Positions 1-5,607 of a DNA stretch of 6,006 bases are shown piece after piece. Origin of the DNA: CAYLUN01 sp964386865 (GTDB lineage Bacteria > Verrucomicrobiota > Kiritimatiellia > RFP12 > UBA1067); NCBI GenBank assembly GCA_964386865.1, contig CAYLUN010000183.1:1-6006 (forward strand). Direction: 5' to 3'. Within the stretch, counting starts at the first letter, position 1. Each line of letters opens with the position of its first letter. The position numbers and the translations under genes are program-made. The notes beneath the pieces are model-generated. The model saw only the letters and a list, made by a program, of their open reading frames with translations. It searched no databases and was not told the DNA's origin.

Positions 1-685
1 CCAGCCGCTCCGCCAGCTCGCGCGCCGCCGCCGCTTTGCGCTCCGCCAGCGCGTCCAGAGCCAGCGCCTGGCGGGCCGCGTCCAGCGTCGCCGCCTCGCG
101 CGCCAGCGTCGCGCCGTCCAGCCGCCCAAGCTGCTGGATCGCCGTCGCCGCCACCGCGGCCTCGGGGTCGCGCAGGGCCTTGACGCACGCGGCGACCGCC
201 GCCTTCGGATAGCGGTGCGCCAGCGCGGAGAGGCCCGCCACGCGCGCGGCCGGCTTCGCATCCGCAGCCTGTGCCAGACAGGCGGCCTCGGCCTGGGGCT
301 GAGCGGGGCCGGCCGCCCCCTCGCCGAGCGCGATGCGCGCGTCAGCAGCCGCGGCCGGGTCGGCCAGCAGCTTGCGCAGCAGCGAAGCCTCCGGGGCGCC
401 CGCGACCTTGGCGAGGTGCTGACAGAGCACCGTGCGCACGGCAGGCGTCGTGTCGGCCGCCGCGACCGCCTCGGCCAGCAGAGCCGCGAGCTGAGCGCGC
501 TGCTCCCTGTCCCCCGCCACTTTCGGAACCATCTGCTCCAGCAAATAGAAGGGCTGGCGAGGCTGGATCCCGTCGCTCGCGCGCACCTGCTTCACGGCGT
601 CGCAAACGTCGTCCGGCAGCGGGGCGGCCCGCAGAAGCAACGAGGCTGACAATAGCGGGAATAGAATACCGATGTGTTGTCTCAT
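1..685 (-). CDS. Secreted HEAT-like helical-repeat protein, 3' end beyond the window
   Basis: The frame is open from the ATG at 685 to the window edge: 228 codons with no stop, so the C-terminus is missing. Residues 1-21 look like a Sec signal peptide (MRQHIG, then a hydrophobic stretch, then RAA before PLPDD). The rest is alanine- and leucine-rich with helical pairs like HEAT repeats, for example residues 82-120 (PAVRTVLCQHLAKVAG onward) and 145-190 (KPAARVAGLSALAHRYP, then LRDPEAAVAATAIQQLGRL). HEAT-like repeats are usually protein-binding scaffolds; no catalytic motif is visible. An in-frame ATG at 703 would add six residues (MIVRTI); 685 is preferred because it gives a compact signal peptide, but neither start has a strong ribosome site. 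It lies 74 bases after the oxidoreductase gene on the same strand, so it is probably the last known member of that operon. Confidence 0.72.
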   Translation of the reverse strand, partial: MRQHIGILFPLLSASLLLRAAPLPDDVCDAVKQVRASDGIQPRQPFYLLEQMVPKVAGDREQRAQLAALLAEAVAAADTTPAVRTVLCQHLAKVAGAPEASLLRKLLADPAAAADARIALGEGAAGPAQPQAEAACLAQAADAKPAARVAGLSALAHRYPKAAVAACVKALRDPEAAVAATAIQQLGRLDGATLAREAATLDAARQALALDALAERKAAAARELAERL

Positions 686-759
686 AATTGTTCTCACTAT
701 CATAGGCCGAGATTGCAGTCCCGGCTTCGGCTACCGTTTCGTCGGATGGTTACCCCGGC

Positions 760-2046
760 CTACACCTGCCACGGCGCGCGCAGCGTGCGCGACAGCATCC
801 GGTTGGCGAGTTCGTCGTTCGTAAACCGCTCCTTGCTCCAGTCCCAGACGAGCGTGCGTCCGGCGCGCGAGGCGATGTCCGCCGCGAGCGAGATCGTCGT
901 CGCCGCGTGGCAGACTTCGACGGGCGCCACCGGGTCGCGCCGCGAGCGGATGCACTGGAGGAAGTTCTCCATGTGGTTGTTGGAGAGGTAGAGGCGCTCC
1001 TCGCCGGGCTTGATGACCGCGTCCAGCAGGGACGCCGGCTCAGCCTGGATGCCGCCGCGCGTGACGTGCACCCAGCCCTTGTCGCCCGCGAAGCGCACGC
1101 CGTGGCCGACGGGCGAGCTCGCGTCGTCGAAGAACGCCATCCGCAGCCCGTCGGGCGCCGTCATGTTCACCTTCCACCCGAACGAGACGTCCGCGTCGCC
1201 CTCAGCCAGAAAGTCGGCCGTGCCCTCCACCTCCAGCGTCGACGCGCCGAGCTTCGGCGCACCCCAGAGCGCGATGTCAAGGTGGTGCACGCCCCAGCTC
1301 TGGATCCACCCCGCGCAGTAGTCGGTCAGGAAGTACCAGTTGTAGTTGCACAGGTTCTCGCGGTACGGCTTGTAGGGGGCCGGCCCCAGCCAAAGGTCGT
1401 AGTTCAAGGTGGCCGGAACCGGCGCGAGCGGCATCTTCAGCATGCGGCGCCCGCTGGGCACGGCGACCGTCACCGTGTGCAGCTTGCCGAGGTAGCCGTT
1501 GCGCGCCAGCTCGCAGGCGAAGCGGAAGCGCGCGTCGGAGCGCTGCTGCGTGCCCGCCTGCAGCACGCGCCCCGTGCTCCGCACCGCGTCGCACACGGCG
1601 CGCCCTTCCGCCACGGTGAGCGAGAGCGCCTTCTCGCAGTACACGTCTTTGCCGGCCTTCATCGCCGCGATCGACATCGCCGCGTGCCAGTTCTCCGGCG
1701 CGGCGACGGTGATCGCGTCGATGTCCGGCCGCGCCAGGATCTCGCGGAAGTCCTGCGTCGCCACGCAGTCCTTTGAGCCCGTCTTCTCGTGGAACTTGGC
1801 GCACACGGTTTTGGCCTGGTCGCCGCGCACGTCGCACATCGCCAGCACCTGGGCCTCCTTGAAGGCCGAGAGGGCTGACAGGTGGTAGTTGCCGCGGTCG
1901 CCCAGTCCGATCACCCCGACGCCGATCCGGCTGCTGGGCGCGACTGCGCCGTCGCGCCCCAGCGCCGAGGCCGGGATGATTGTCGGCAGCGCCAGCGCCG
2001 AGGCCGCAGACGCAAGGAAGCTTCTCCTCGATAGGTTCGTCATCAT
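760..2046 (-). CDS. Tat-exported Gfo/Idh/MocA-family oxidoreductase
   Basis: A 428-residue protein. It begins with a twin-arginine signal (SRRSFLA at residues 6-12, a hydrophobic stretch, then PASALG near 25-30), so it is probably exported already folded. Residues 41-54 (IGVGVIGLGDRGNY) form the glycine-rich nucleotide-binding turn of a Rossmann fold. Residues 138-144 (EKALSLT) occupy the family's EKP position, but with alanine in place of proline. Residues 250-261 (SWGVHHLDIALW) hold the HHxD segment typical of the secreted subgroup. Length fits family members, which use NAD(P) to oxidise, reduce or epimerise sugars and related compounds; the substrate cannot be read from sequence. The ATG at 2046 overlaps the preceding TGA by 4 bases and has AAGGAG at 2055-2060, 8 bases upstream. 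A second ATG at 2043 would make the product one residue shorter. Confidence 0.93.
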   Translation of the reverse strand: MMTNLSRRSFLASAASALALPTIIPASALGRDGAVAPSSRIGVGVIGLGDRGNYHLSALSAFKEAQVLAMCDVRGDQAKTVCAKFHEKTGSKDCVATQDFREILARPDIDAITVAAPENWHAAMSIAAMKAGKDVYCEKALSLTVAEGRAVCDAVRSTGRVLQAGTQQRSDARFRFACELARNGYLGKLHTVTVAVPSGRRMLKMPLAPVPATLNYDLWLGPAPYKPYRENLCNYNWYFLTDYCAGWIQSWGVHHLDIALWGAPKLGASTLEVEGTADFLAEGDADVSFGWKVNMTAPDGLRMAFFDDASSPVGHGVRFAGDKGWVHVTRGGIQAEPASLLDAVIKPGEERLYLSNNHMENFLQCIRSRRDPVAPVEVCHAATTISLAADIASRAGRTLVWDWSKERFTNDELANRMLSRTLRAPWQV

Positions 2047-2924
2047 GGCATGGTCTCCTTAAGAAACGCGTCGTAGCACGCTGCCGCCTGCGGGTCTGAG
2101 AGGTTTCGCGCGATCACCAGCCGCGCGTGCGCGGCGGCCGCCTCGCCCGCCTTGAAATCCCGGCCGAAGAGCGAGAGGTAGAGCGAGCGGTGACCCTCCT
2201 CGCCGTAGGGCATCAGGACGGCGAAGCAGTCAGCCGGCCGCGCCATCATCTGCCCGGCCAGCCCGGTCGCCGGGTCACGCCGGACGCCGAGCGCCCTCTG
2301 GTAGCGCGCGACCGGCTTGAACGTCACCGGGTGCGGCGGACGGAGCCAGCGCCCGTCCGCGATGGTCTCCTCAGCGGCCGCGTCGCGCGGAAACGAGAGC
2401 CAGTCGCCCATCGCTCTCGTCACCTCCACAAAGCCCTTGTCGCCAGCGCCGTAAACGGCCGGGAACCCCGCGTCGAAATAGGAGGCAAAGAAGACCTCGA
2501 AGCGCCGCAGCGCCTGACCTGCGGTCACGTGCGTCACAGCATCCAGCGCATTCGACGACGCCCAGCGGTAGACGATCCGCAGGTCGAAGGGGTGCTGCGC
2601 ATCGGCCGCCCAGCGCACCTCGACCGCGCCGTCGGCCAGGAGCTGCGCCGTGCTCGCCCACTCACGCGCGTCGGGAAGGTAGCGCCGGTCTGCGTCGAGC
2701 AACCGGTAGGGCCCGAAGAGCCCCAGCGCTCCGCTCGCGACCGTCTTGCTTGAGGACACGTCCAGAACCGGCCCGATCCCGCGCGAGCGCCCGCCCGAGC
2801 GAAGCGTGCCGCGCAGCGCGCCGGTGTCGAACGCGAATTCGTCGCCGGCCTGCGTGAACCGCAGATCCGCCCGGCCAGAGACGGCGAGCAAGGCGCAGAT
2901 GCACCCCAGCAGGCGTGGCTTCAT
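2043..2924 (-). CDS. Secreted protein of unknown function, probably beta-rich
   Basis: A 293-residue protein with a Sec signal peptide (residues 1-19, ending SGRA before DLRF). The mature part alternates short hydrophobic strands with turns, suggesting a beta-sandwich. Landmarks are FDTGALRGTLRSGGRSRGIG (32-51), RFEVFFASYFDAGFPAVY (141-158), SFPRDAAAEETIADGRW (177-193) and LYLSLFGRDF (248-257). From memory it resembles conserved secreted proteins of planctomycetes and relatives with a similar SYFD and FPRD...DGRW layout, but I cannot name a family. GGGAGG at 2931-2936 lies 6 bases before the ATG at 2924, inside the end of the regulator gene, and the start overlaps the regulator's TGA by 4 bases. 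Its own TGA overlaps the oxidoreductase ATG. It is therefore translationally coupled on both sides and probably acts with the oxidoreductase outside the cytoplasm. Confidence 0.85.
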   Translation of the reverse strand: MKPRLLGCICALLAVSGRADLRFTQAGDEFAFDTGALRGTLRSGGRSRGIGPVLDVSSSKTVASGALGLFGPYRLLDADRRYLPDAREWASTAQLLADGAVEVRWAADAQHPFDLRIVYRWASSNALDAVTHVTAGQALRRFEVFFASYFDAGFPAVYGAGDKGFVEVTRAMGDWLSFPRDAAAEETIADGRWLRPPHPVTFKPVARYQRALGVRRDPATGLAGQMMARPADCFAVLMPYGEEGHRSLYLSLFGRDFKAGEAAAAHARLVIARNLSDPQAAACYDAFLKETMP

Positions 2925-3640
2925 GTTCTGCCTCCCGCGCTGCGTCCCCGCCCTTGCCGAGGCAGCTCGGGCGCCCCTCGCCCGCCGCGCGCCGTCCGCC
3001 GCCCCGCCCCGGCTTCTGCGACGCCGCTGCCGTCCGGCGCCCCGTGCTGAAACACGCCGAGCAGCCCCTCCACGATGACGCGCCGTTCGGCGGGCCTGGC
3101 GATGTGCGGCTCGAAGCCGGCCCGCAGCTTGAGCCCCTCCATCGCCTCCAGCATCAAATCCACCGCGTGCCGCGCGTCGCCCGCCGCGAGGCTTCCGTCC
3201 CGCTGGGCGGCGCTTACGAGAGCCACGTAGAACACGCGCACCGCATCGTAGAACTGCGCCCAGCTGGCCCGCACCTCAGCGTCCTCCTGCATCAGCATGA
3301 AGATGCCGGTCGTAAACAGCCGGTTGCGCTGGTCGATGACGCAGGAGTCCACGCTGAAGGTGAGGGCCAGGCGCAGACGCTCAAAGGGCTCTGAAGAAGG
3401 GGAGATCGCCGCCTGAACGTCCGCCTGCCACTGCCGGTAGTAGTGCTGGCACGCCGCGAGGATCAGCTCCTTCTTGTTCTTGTAGTGCCAGTAGAGGCTG
3501 CCCTTGGTTACGCCGGCGCGGCCGGCGATCTGGTCGAGATTGACCTTGGCGAAGCCGTTGTCGGCGAACAGCTCGAACGCACTCTGGGCGAGGCGCGGCG
3601 GCATGTGCGGGGCCGACGCACGCGACAACACAGTCTTCAT
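2921..3640 (-). CDS. TetR/AcrR-family transcriptional regulator
   Basis: With the ATG at 3640 the protein has 239 residues. Residues 15-62 form the DNA-binding domain: RLAQSAFELFADNGF (helix 1), then VNLDQIAGRAGVTKGSLYWH (33-52, helix-turn-helix), then YKNKKELI. The SLYWHYKNKKEL stretch is a strong TetR signature. The variable helical ligand domain follows to about residue 197. The last 42 residues are rich in Gly, Arg and Ala (for example GRRTARGGRGAPELPRQGRG) and look disordered, an unusual tail. In-frame alternatives are ATG at 3649 and TTG at 3679. No ribosome site precedes 3640 or 3649, and 3640 best fits a leaderless transcript from the -10 box at 3650-3655. The operator palindrome sits just upstream, so autorepression is likely. 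The gene leads the operon and overlaps the next start by 4 bases. Confidence 0.92.
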   Translation of the reverse strand: MKTVLSRASAPHMPPRLAQSAFELFADNGFAKVNLDQIAGRAGVTKGSLYWHYKNKKELILAACQHYYRQWQADVQAAISPSSEPFERLRLALTFSVDSCVIDQRNRLFTTGIFMLMQEDAEVRASWAQFYDAVRVFYVALVSAAQRDGSLAAGDARHAVDLMLEAMEGLKLRAGFEPHIARPAERRVIVEGLLGVFQHGAPDGSGVAEAGAGRRTARGGRGAPELPRQGRGRSAGGRT

Positions 3641-3645
3641 GGTGG

Positions 3646-3668
3646 CCATACTATACCGTACAGTATGG
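3646..3668. promoter_or_regulatory. Probable TetR operator, 23-base near-perfect palindrome
   Basis: Two 11-base arms flank one central base (3657). The left arm is CCATACTATAC; the right arm read in reverse complement is CCATACTGTAC, so 10 of 11 positions match. Size and position, directly upstream of a TetR-type gene and over its likely -10 box, are typical of a self-regulating TetR operator. The assignment to this regulator is inferred from adjacency. Confidence 0.75.
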
Positions 3669-3679
3669 TTTGCGCGCAA
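3650..3679 (-). promoter_or_regulatory. Candidate promoter of the regulator operon
   Basis: On the minus strand TATAGT (3655-3650) matches the -10 consensus at 5 of 6 bases and sits inside the operator. A weak -35 (TTGCGC, 3679-3674) lies 18 bases upstream. Transcription would begin near 3643, leaving almost no leader before the ATG at 3640, which fits the absence of a ribosome site. A weaker alternative is TTGATG (3715-3710), 18 bases, then CATAAA (3691-3686), which would put the operator just downstream of the transcription start. Confidence 0.4.
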
Positions 3680-3731
3680 GCCGTCTTTATGAAAATCATG
3701 TCATCCTGTCATCAACTTATCCCGGCGTTTT

Positions 3732-3746
3732 CGCGGCTCCGCCGCG
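3732..3746. repeat. Short GC-rich hairpin between the two gene blocks
   Basis: CGCGGC (3732-3737), loop TCC, GCCGCG (3741-3746). It lacks a T-run on the downstream side for minus-strand transcripts, so it is not a classical terminator. An 11-base palindrome, CGACTTAGTCG, follows at 3750-3760. Confidence 0.4.
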
Positions 3747-3780
3747 CGGCGACTTAGTCGGCAGCTGTCTGTGGCGATGC

Positions 3781-3840
3781 GACGAAGCAGTTGGACGAAG
3801 CGTATCCGACGAAGTGTGGGACTAAGCGTTGGCGACAACG
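3781..3840. repeat. Five degenerate GACGAAG direct repeats, 12-14 base period
   Basis: GACGAAG occurs exactly at 3781, 3794 and 3808, followed by GACTAAG at 3820 and GACAACG at 3834. Start-to-start spacings are 13, 14, 12 and 14 bases. The last copy runs into a small hairpin, CGTTG (3827-3831), GCGA loop, CAACG (3836-3840). No gene covers this stretch. Regular spacing slightly above one helical turn suggests a protein-binding array, but no role can be read from it. Confidence 0.45.
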
Positions 3841-3858
3841 TGTTCTGCTGCCCTGGCC

Positions 3859-3963
3859 GAATGCGGCGGGTGAGTCTCCGGCCCCTACTGGGGCGGGTAG
3901 TACTCTACCCGCTGGTTCAGCCGCGCAAGCGGCGAACCAGACGGAGGCTCACCCGCCGCATTC
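3859..3963 (+). ncRNA. Four-way-junction inverted-repeat element, candidate structured RNA or fold-back DNA
   Basis: A 22-base stem closes the element: 3859-3880 pairs with 3942-3963 at every position if one T-G wobble (T3875 with G3947) is allowed. Inside lie three hairpins almost edge to edge: GCCCC/GGGGC with loop TACT (3881-3894); GGGTAG/CTACCC with loop TACT (3895-3910); and CTGGTTC plus GCCGC paired with GCGGC plus GAACCAG, with a bulged A at 3919 and loop GCAA (3912-3940). Only G3911 and A3941 are unpaired at the junction. The wobble and the GNRA-type loop favour the plus strand. It is not a tRNA, because the closing stem is far too long and there is no 7-base anticodon loop. Whether it is transcribed, and on which strand, is not known. 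Confidence 0.5.
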
Positions 3964-3987
3964 AGACGACGCGCAGCGTCGGCTGAA
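3961..3987. repeat. Inverted repeat overlapping the junction element
   Basis: TTCAG (3961-3965) and CGACGC (3967-3972) pair with GCGTCG (3976-3981) and CTGAA (3983-3987), with an A-G mismatch and loop GCA. Its first three bases are also the last three of the 22-base closing stem, so the two folds compete at that edge. Confidence 0.5.
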
Positions 3988-4003
3988 CGTCGAGCGTGAC
4001 CCT

Positions 4004-4035
4004 CGTTTCACGCCGCGTCCGGGCGGTGTGAAACG
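4004..4035. repeat. Thirteen-pair hairpin downstream of the TIR gene
   Basis: CGTTTCACGCCGC (4004-4016) pairs with GCGGTGTGAAACG (4023-4035), with one G-T wobble (G4012 with T4027) and a 6-base loop. It lies about 85 bases after the TIR stop codon. It could terminate or stabilise the TIR transcript, but no T-run follows on the minus strand. Weaker hairpins follow at 4037-4059, 4066-4083 (GGGCA/TGCCC) and 4103-4113 (CTGAC/GTCAG). Confidence 0.5.
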
Positions 4036-4118
4036 TAGCGATCCACGATCTTGTTCGCTGCTCCTGGGCAAACGTTCGTGCCCGTCTTCCAGACCCAATG
4101 CTCTGACAGTCAGCGAGG

Positions 4119-4802
4119 TCATCGTTTTCGGCAACACACCGCGACCAGACCCAGTATCGCACTAGTGGGAAAGAGCAGCGTTGTTGCGAGTGGACCGATC
4201 GTGTGGCCAAGTGCTACGCCCAGCAGAAACCAGTGCGCAAGCGCAACCAGCCCGTAAAGCAAGATGCCGAGTGTGGCACCTCCAGCACATAGGGCAACGT
4301 GACGCCAGCCTTGACGCTTGGGGCGATTGGTTGCACGGTTGAGGATGATCCGGTCTATGAGTGCGGCAGCGTCAGCATTGAAATGCTCATGGCGGAGTTC
4401 AATGGCATTCCGCTGAGAGAATGACTGGATGTCTTCGGGAAGCGCCTCTGCTGCGGGCATCGACGCGCCATCAACCAAGACCGGGACCAAGTGCGCGCGA
4501 CTCTCAAGTGCTGCCCTGATCTCTAGGCGAACCACATCGCCCGCGTCGAAGATACGTGCCGAGCTTCCAGGCACCACGCCAGCCCAGTTCCTGCCTATCA
4601 CGACCAGCACGAGGTTGCACCTATCGATTGCCGCACAGATGGCACGGCGGAAATCGGTTCCGGGATTGATCGCATCCACGTCCAGAAAGACTCTGCCCCT
4701 CGGGAGGACCTCCACGATCCGGTCGTATAGTCGGCCCGCTGCTCCCGCTGCATCGCCACGTCGGTAACTGATAAATACTGACTTCGTAAGTCTACTTCTC
4801 AT
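4119..4802 (-). CDS. TIR-domain protein with two C-terminal membrane helices
   Basis: A 227-residue protein from the ATG at 4802. Residues 8-155 form a bacterial TIR domain: VFISYRRGD (9-17), RVFLDVDAINPGTDFRRAI (37-55), NLVLVVIGRNW (63-73), DVVRLEIRAAL (89-99), HLVPVLVDGASMP (104-116) and LPEDIQSFSQRNAIELR (121-137). Glu94 in the VRLEI segment is the candidate catalytic glutamate of NAD-cleaving TIR domains. Residues 169-191 and about 202-224 are hydrophobic and look like two membrane helices, followed by a basic CRKR end. The start at 4802 has AGAGG at 4808-4812; the upstream ATG at 4847 would overlap the preceding gene by 56 bases and add 15 residues outside the domain. With 4802 the overlap is 11 bases, suggesting translational coupling. 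Bacterial TIR proteins often serve in antiviral defence or NAD-based signalling; that role here is inferred. Confidence 0.9.
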   Translation of the reverse strand: MRSRLTKSVFISYRRGDAAGAAGRLYDRIVEVLPRGRVFLDVDAINPGTDFRRAICAAIDRCNLVLVVIGRNWAGVVPGSSARIFDAGDVVRLEIRAALESRAHLVPVLVDGASMPAAEALPEDIQSFSQRNAIELRHEHFNADAAALIDRIILNRATNRPKRQGWRHVALCAGGATLGILLYGLVALAHWFLLGVALGHTIGPLATTLLFPTSAILGLVAVCCRKR

Positions 4803-5562
4803 CGACTCCTCTGCCGAAAAGCGTTGCGTAGAGCCCAGCCATTTCAAGATGCTTGCGGCCGCTCAATCGGCCAGGTGTCAGAAGTCTCGGTTCCTCTGAC
4901 GCGTTGTCGCGCGCGAATTCGTAGATCAGCGCCGTGATGGCATGCAACGGAGTGAACCTTCTTTCCGCATATTCCCTGGGGAGGCGATTCGCACCCCGTC
5001 GCAGCCATTCGAGTGCCTGATTTCGCGTGGCTGAACGGTCCGTCTGGGTAAACGCTTCATCCGATACGACGAATACAATCACACGGAAGTAACCAGGTTG
5101 GGCATAGAATAGGCCGACGACGAACCTCCTCAGGTCAAACCGCGACACGCTGTTGTCAGAGAGTGGCCATCGATCGGGTTCTGCAACAGGAGCGCCATCG
5201 AGACCGATTCTCTCAAGACGCGCAACGACCGCGAACCCTCCTGGCACTAGCCAAGTGCTCCGGTCCGAGTAACCTCCCGCGTCGAGGGCTTCAAGGATCA
5301 GGGCTTCTATGTTCCCAGACGTTTGGTCAGCGCCAAGTGCATTCGTGACAGCGTGTGATGCAAGCGTTACCATAGCGGAGGCCTGTGGCGGAGGCCATGG
5401 AAAGCCCGGAGCTGGGGGGTCAGCGGAGGCCTGTGGCGGAGGCCATGGAAAGCCCGGAGCTGGGGGGTCAATCGAGTCACAAACCACCGCACAGCCGAAC
5501 ATGATGGCCACCGAGGCAATGAGAACAAGTATGACTGAAGTCGTTCCTGCGAGTGCTTTCAT
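4792..5562 (-). CDS. Exported or membrane-anchored protein with duplicated proline-rich linker
   Basis: A 256-residue protein. Residues 8-23 form a hydrophobic export signal ending MFGC, a poor lipobox with Cys24 as possible lipid anchor; it may instead stay as a membrane anchor. Residues 32-63 are two identical 16-residue proline-rich units, encoded by a 48-base tandem repeat. The globular part follows: TWLVPGGFAVVARLERI (103-119), DRW (130-132), FDLRRFVVGLFYAQPGYFRV (142-161), IVFVVSDEAF (162-171), ALEWLRRGANRLP (183-195) and ITALIYEFAR (209-218). From memory these match a conserved secreted family of unknown function, which I cannot name. The ATG at 5562 is chosen because it begins the export signal; AAGGA lies rather far upstream (11 bases). 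It overlaps the TIR gene by 11 bases, so the products probably act together at the envelope. Confidence 0.82.
   Translation of the reverse strand: MKALAGTTSVILVLIASVAIMFGCAVVCDSIDPPAPGFPWPPPQASADPPAPGFPWPPPQASAMVTLASHAVTNALGADQTSGNIEALILEALDAGGYSDRSTWLVPGGFAVVARLERIGLDGAPVAEPDRWPLSDNSVSRFDLRRFVVGLFYAQPGYFRVIVFVVSDEAFTQTDRSATRNQALEWLRRGANRLPREYAERRFTPLHAITALIYEFARDNASEEPRLLTPGRLSGRKHLEMAGLYATLFGRGVDEK
5374..5469. repeat. Two tandem copies of a perfect 48-base repeat
   Basis: Bases 5374-5421 and 5422-5469 are identical. Each holds two GCGGAGGCC cores 13 bases apart (5375 and 5388 in the first copy). The unit is 16 codons long, so gain or loss of a copy keeps the reading frame and only changes linker length in the encoded protein. 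Confidence 0.95.
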
Positions 5563-5607
5563 TGGCGCAGAGATCCTTGACTATCATCGTGGCGACAAAG
5601 CGAACGG

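Noticed and set aside
686..759. Promoter or terminator between the oxidoreductase and the helical-repeat gene
   Set aside because: Only a 3-pair stem with a TTCG loop (near 728-737) and no convincing -35/-10 pair could be found, so the two genes are treated as one transcript.
907..1776. Long plus-strand open frame of 289 codons opposite the oxidoreductase gene
   Set aside because: It is Arg-, Ala- and Val-rich without domain motifs and lies wholly antisense to a confidently identified gene. Long open frames on the opposite strand are expected in such GC-rich coding DNA.
3638..3646. GCCACCATG, identical to a eukaryotic Kozak context, at the regulator start
   Set aside because: The gene is a bacterial TetR regulator in a polycistronic cluster with Shine-Dalgarno sites on later genes. 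The match is chance.
3859..3963. tRNA-like cloverleaf
   Set aside because: Three arms around a closing stem look like a cloverleaf, but the stem is 22 pairs, all loops are 4 bases, and there is no anticodon loop, TTC loop of normal size or CCA end.
3732..4035. Intrinsic terminators for the TIR operon
   Set aside because: Strong GC-rich stems exist, but none is followed by a T-run in the minus-strand direction. Termination here remains possible by other means but is not shown.
3720..4118. Integron attC recombination site
   Set aside because: GTTGGAC at 3790-3796 fits the GTTRRRY core, but I found no RYYYAAC partner at a suitable distance and no integrase gene; the hairpin layout differs from a single imperfect attC stem.
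3791..4165. Plus-strand open frame of 124 codons across the structured region
   Set aside because: Its translation is low-complexity and Pro/Arg-rich, it runs straight through the inverted repeats, and it has no clear ribosome site. It is better explained as a by-product of GC-rich palindromes.
5374..5469. CRISPR array
   Set aside because: The two 48-base units are directly adjacent without spacers and lie in frame inside a coding region.
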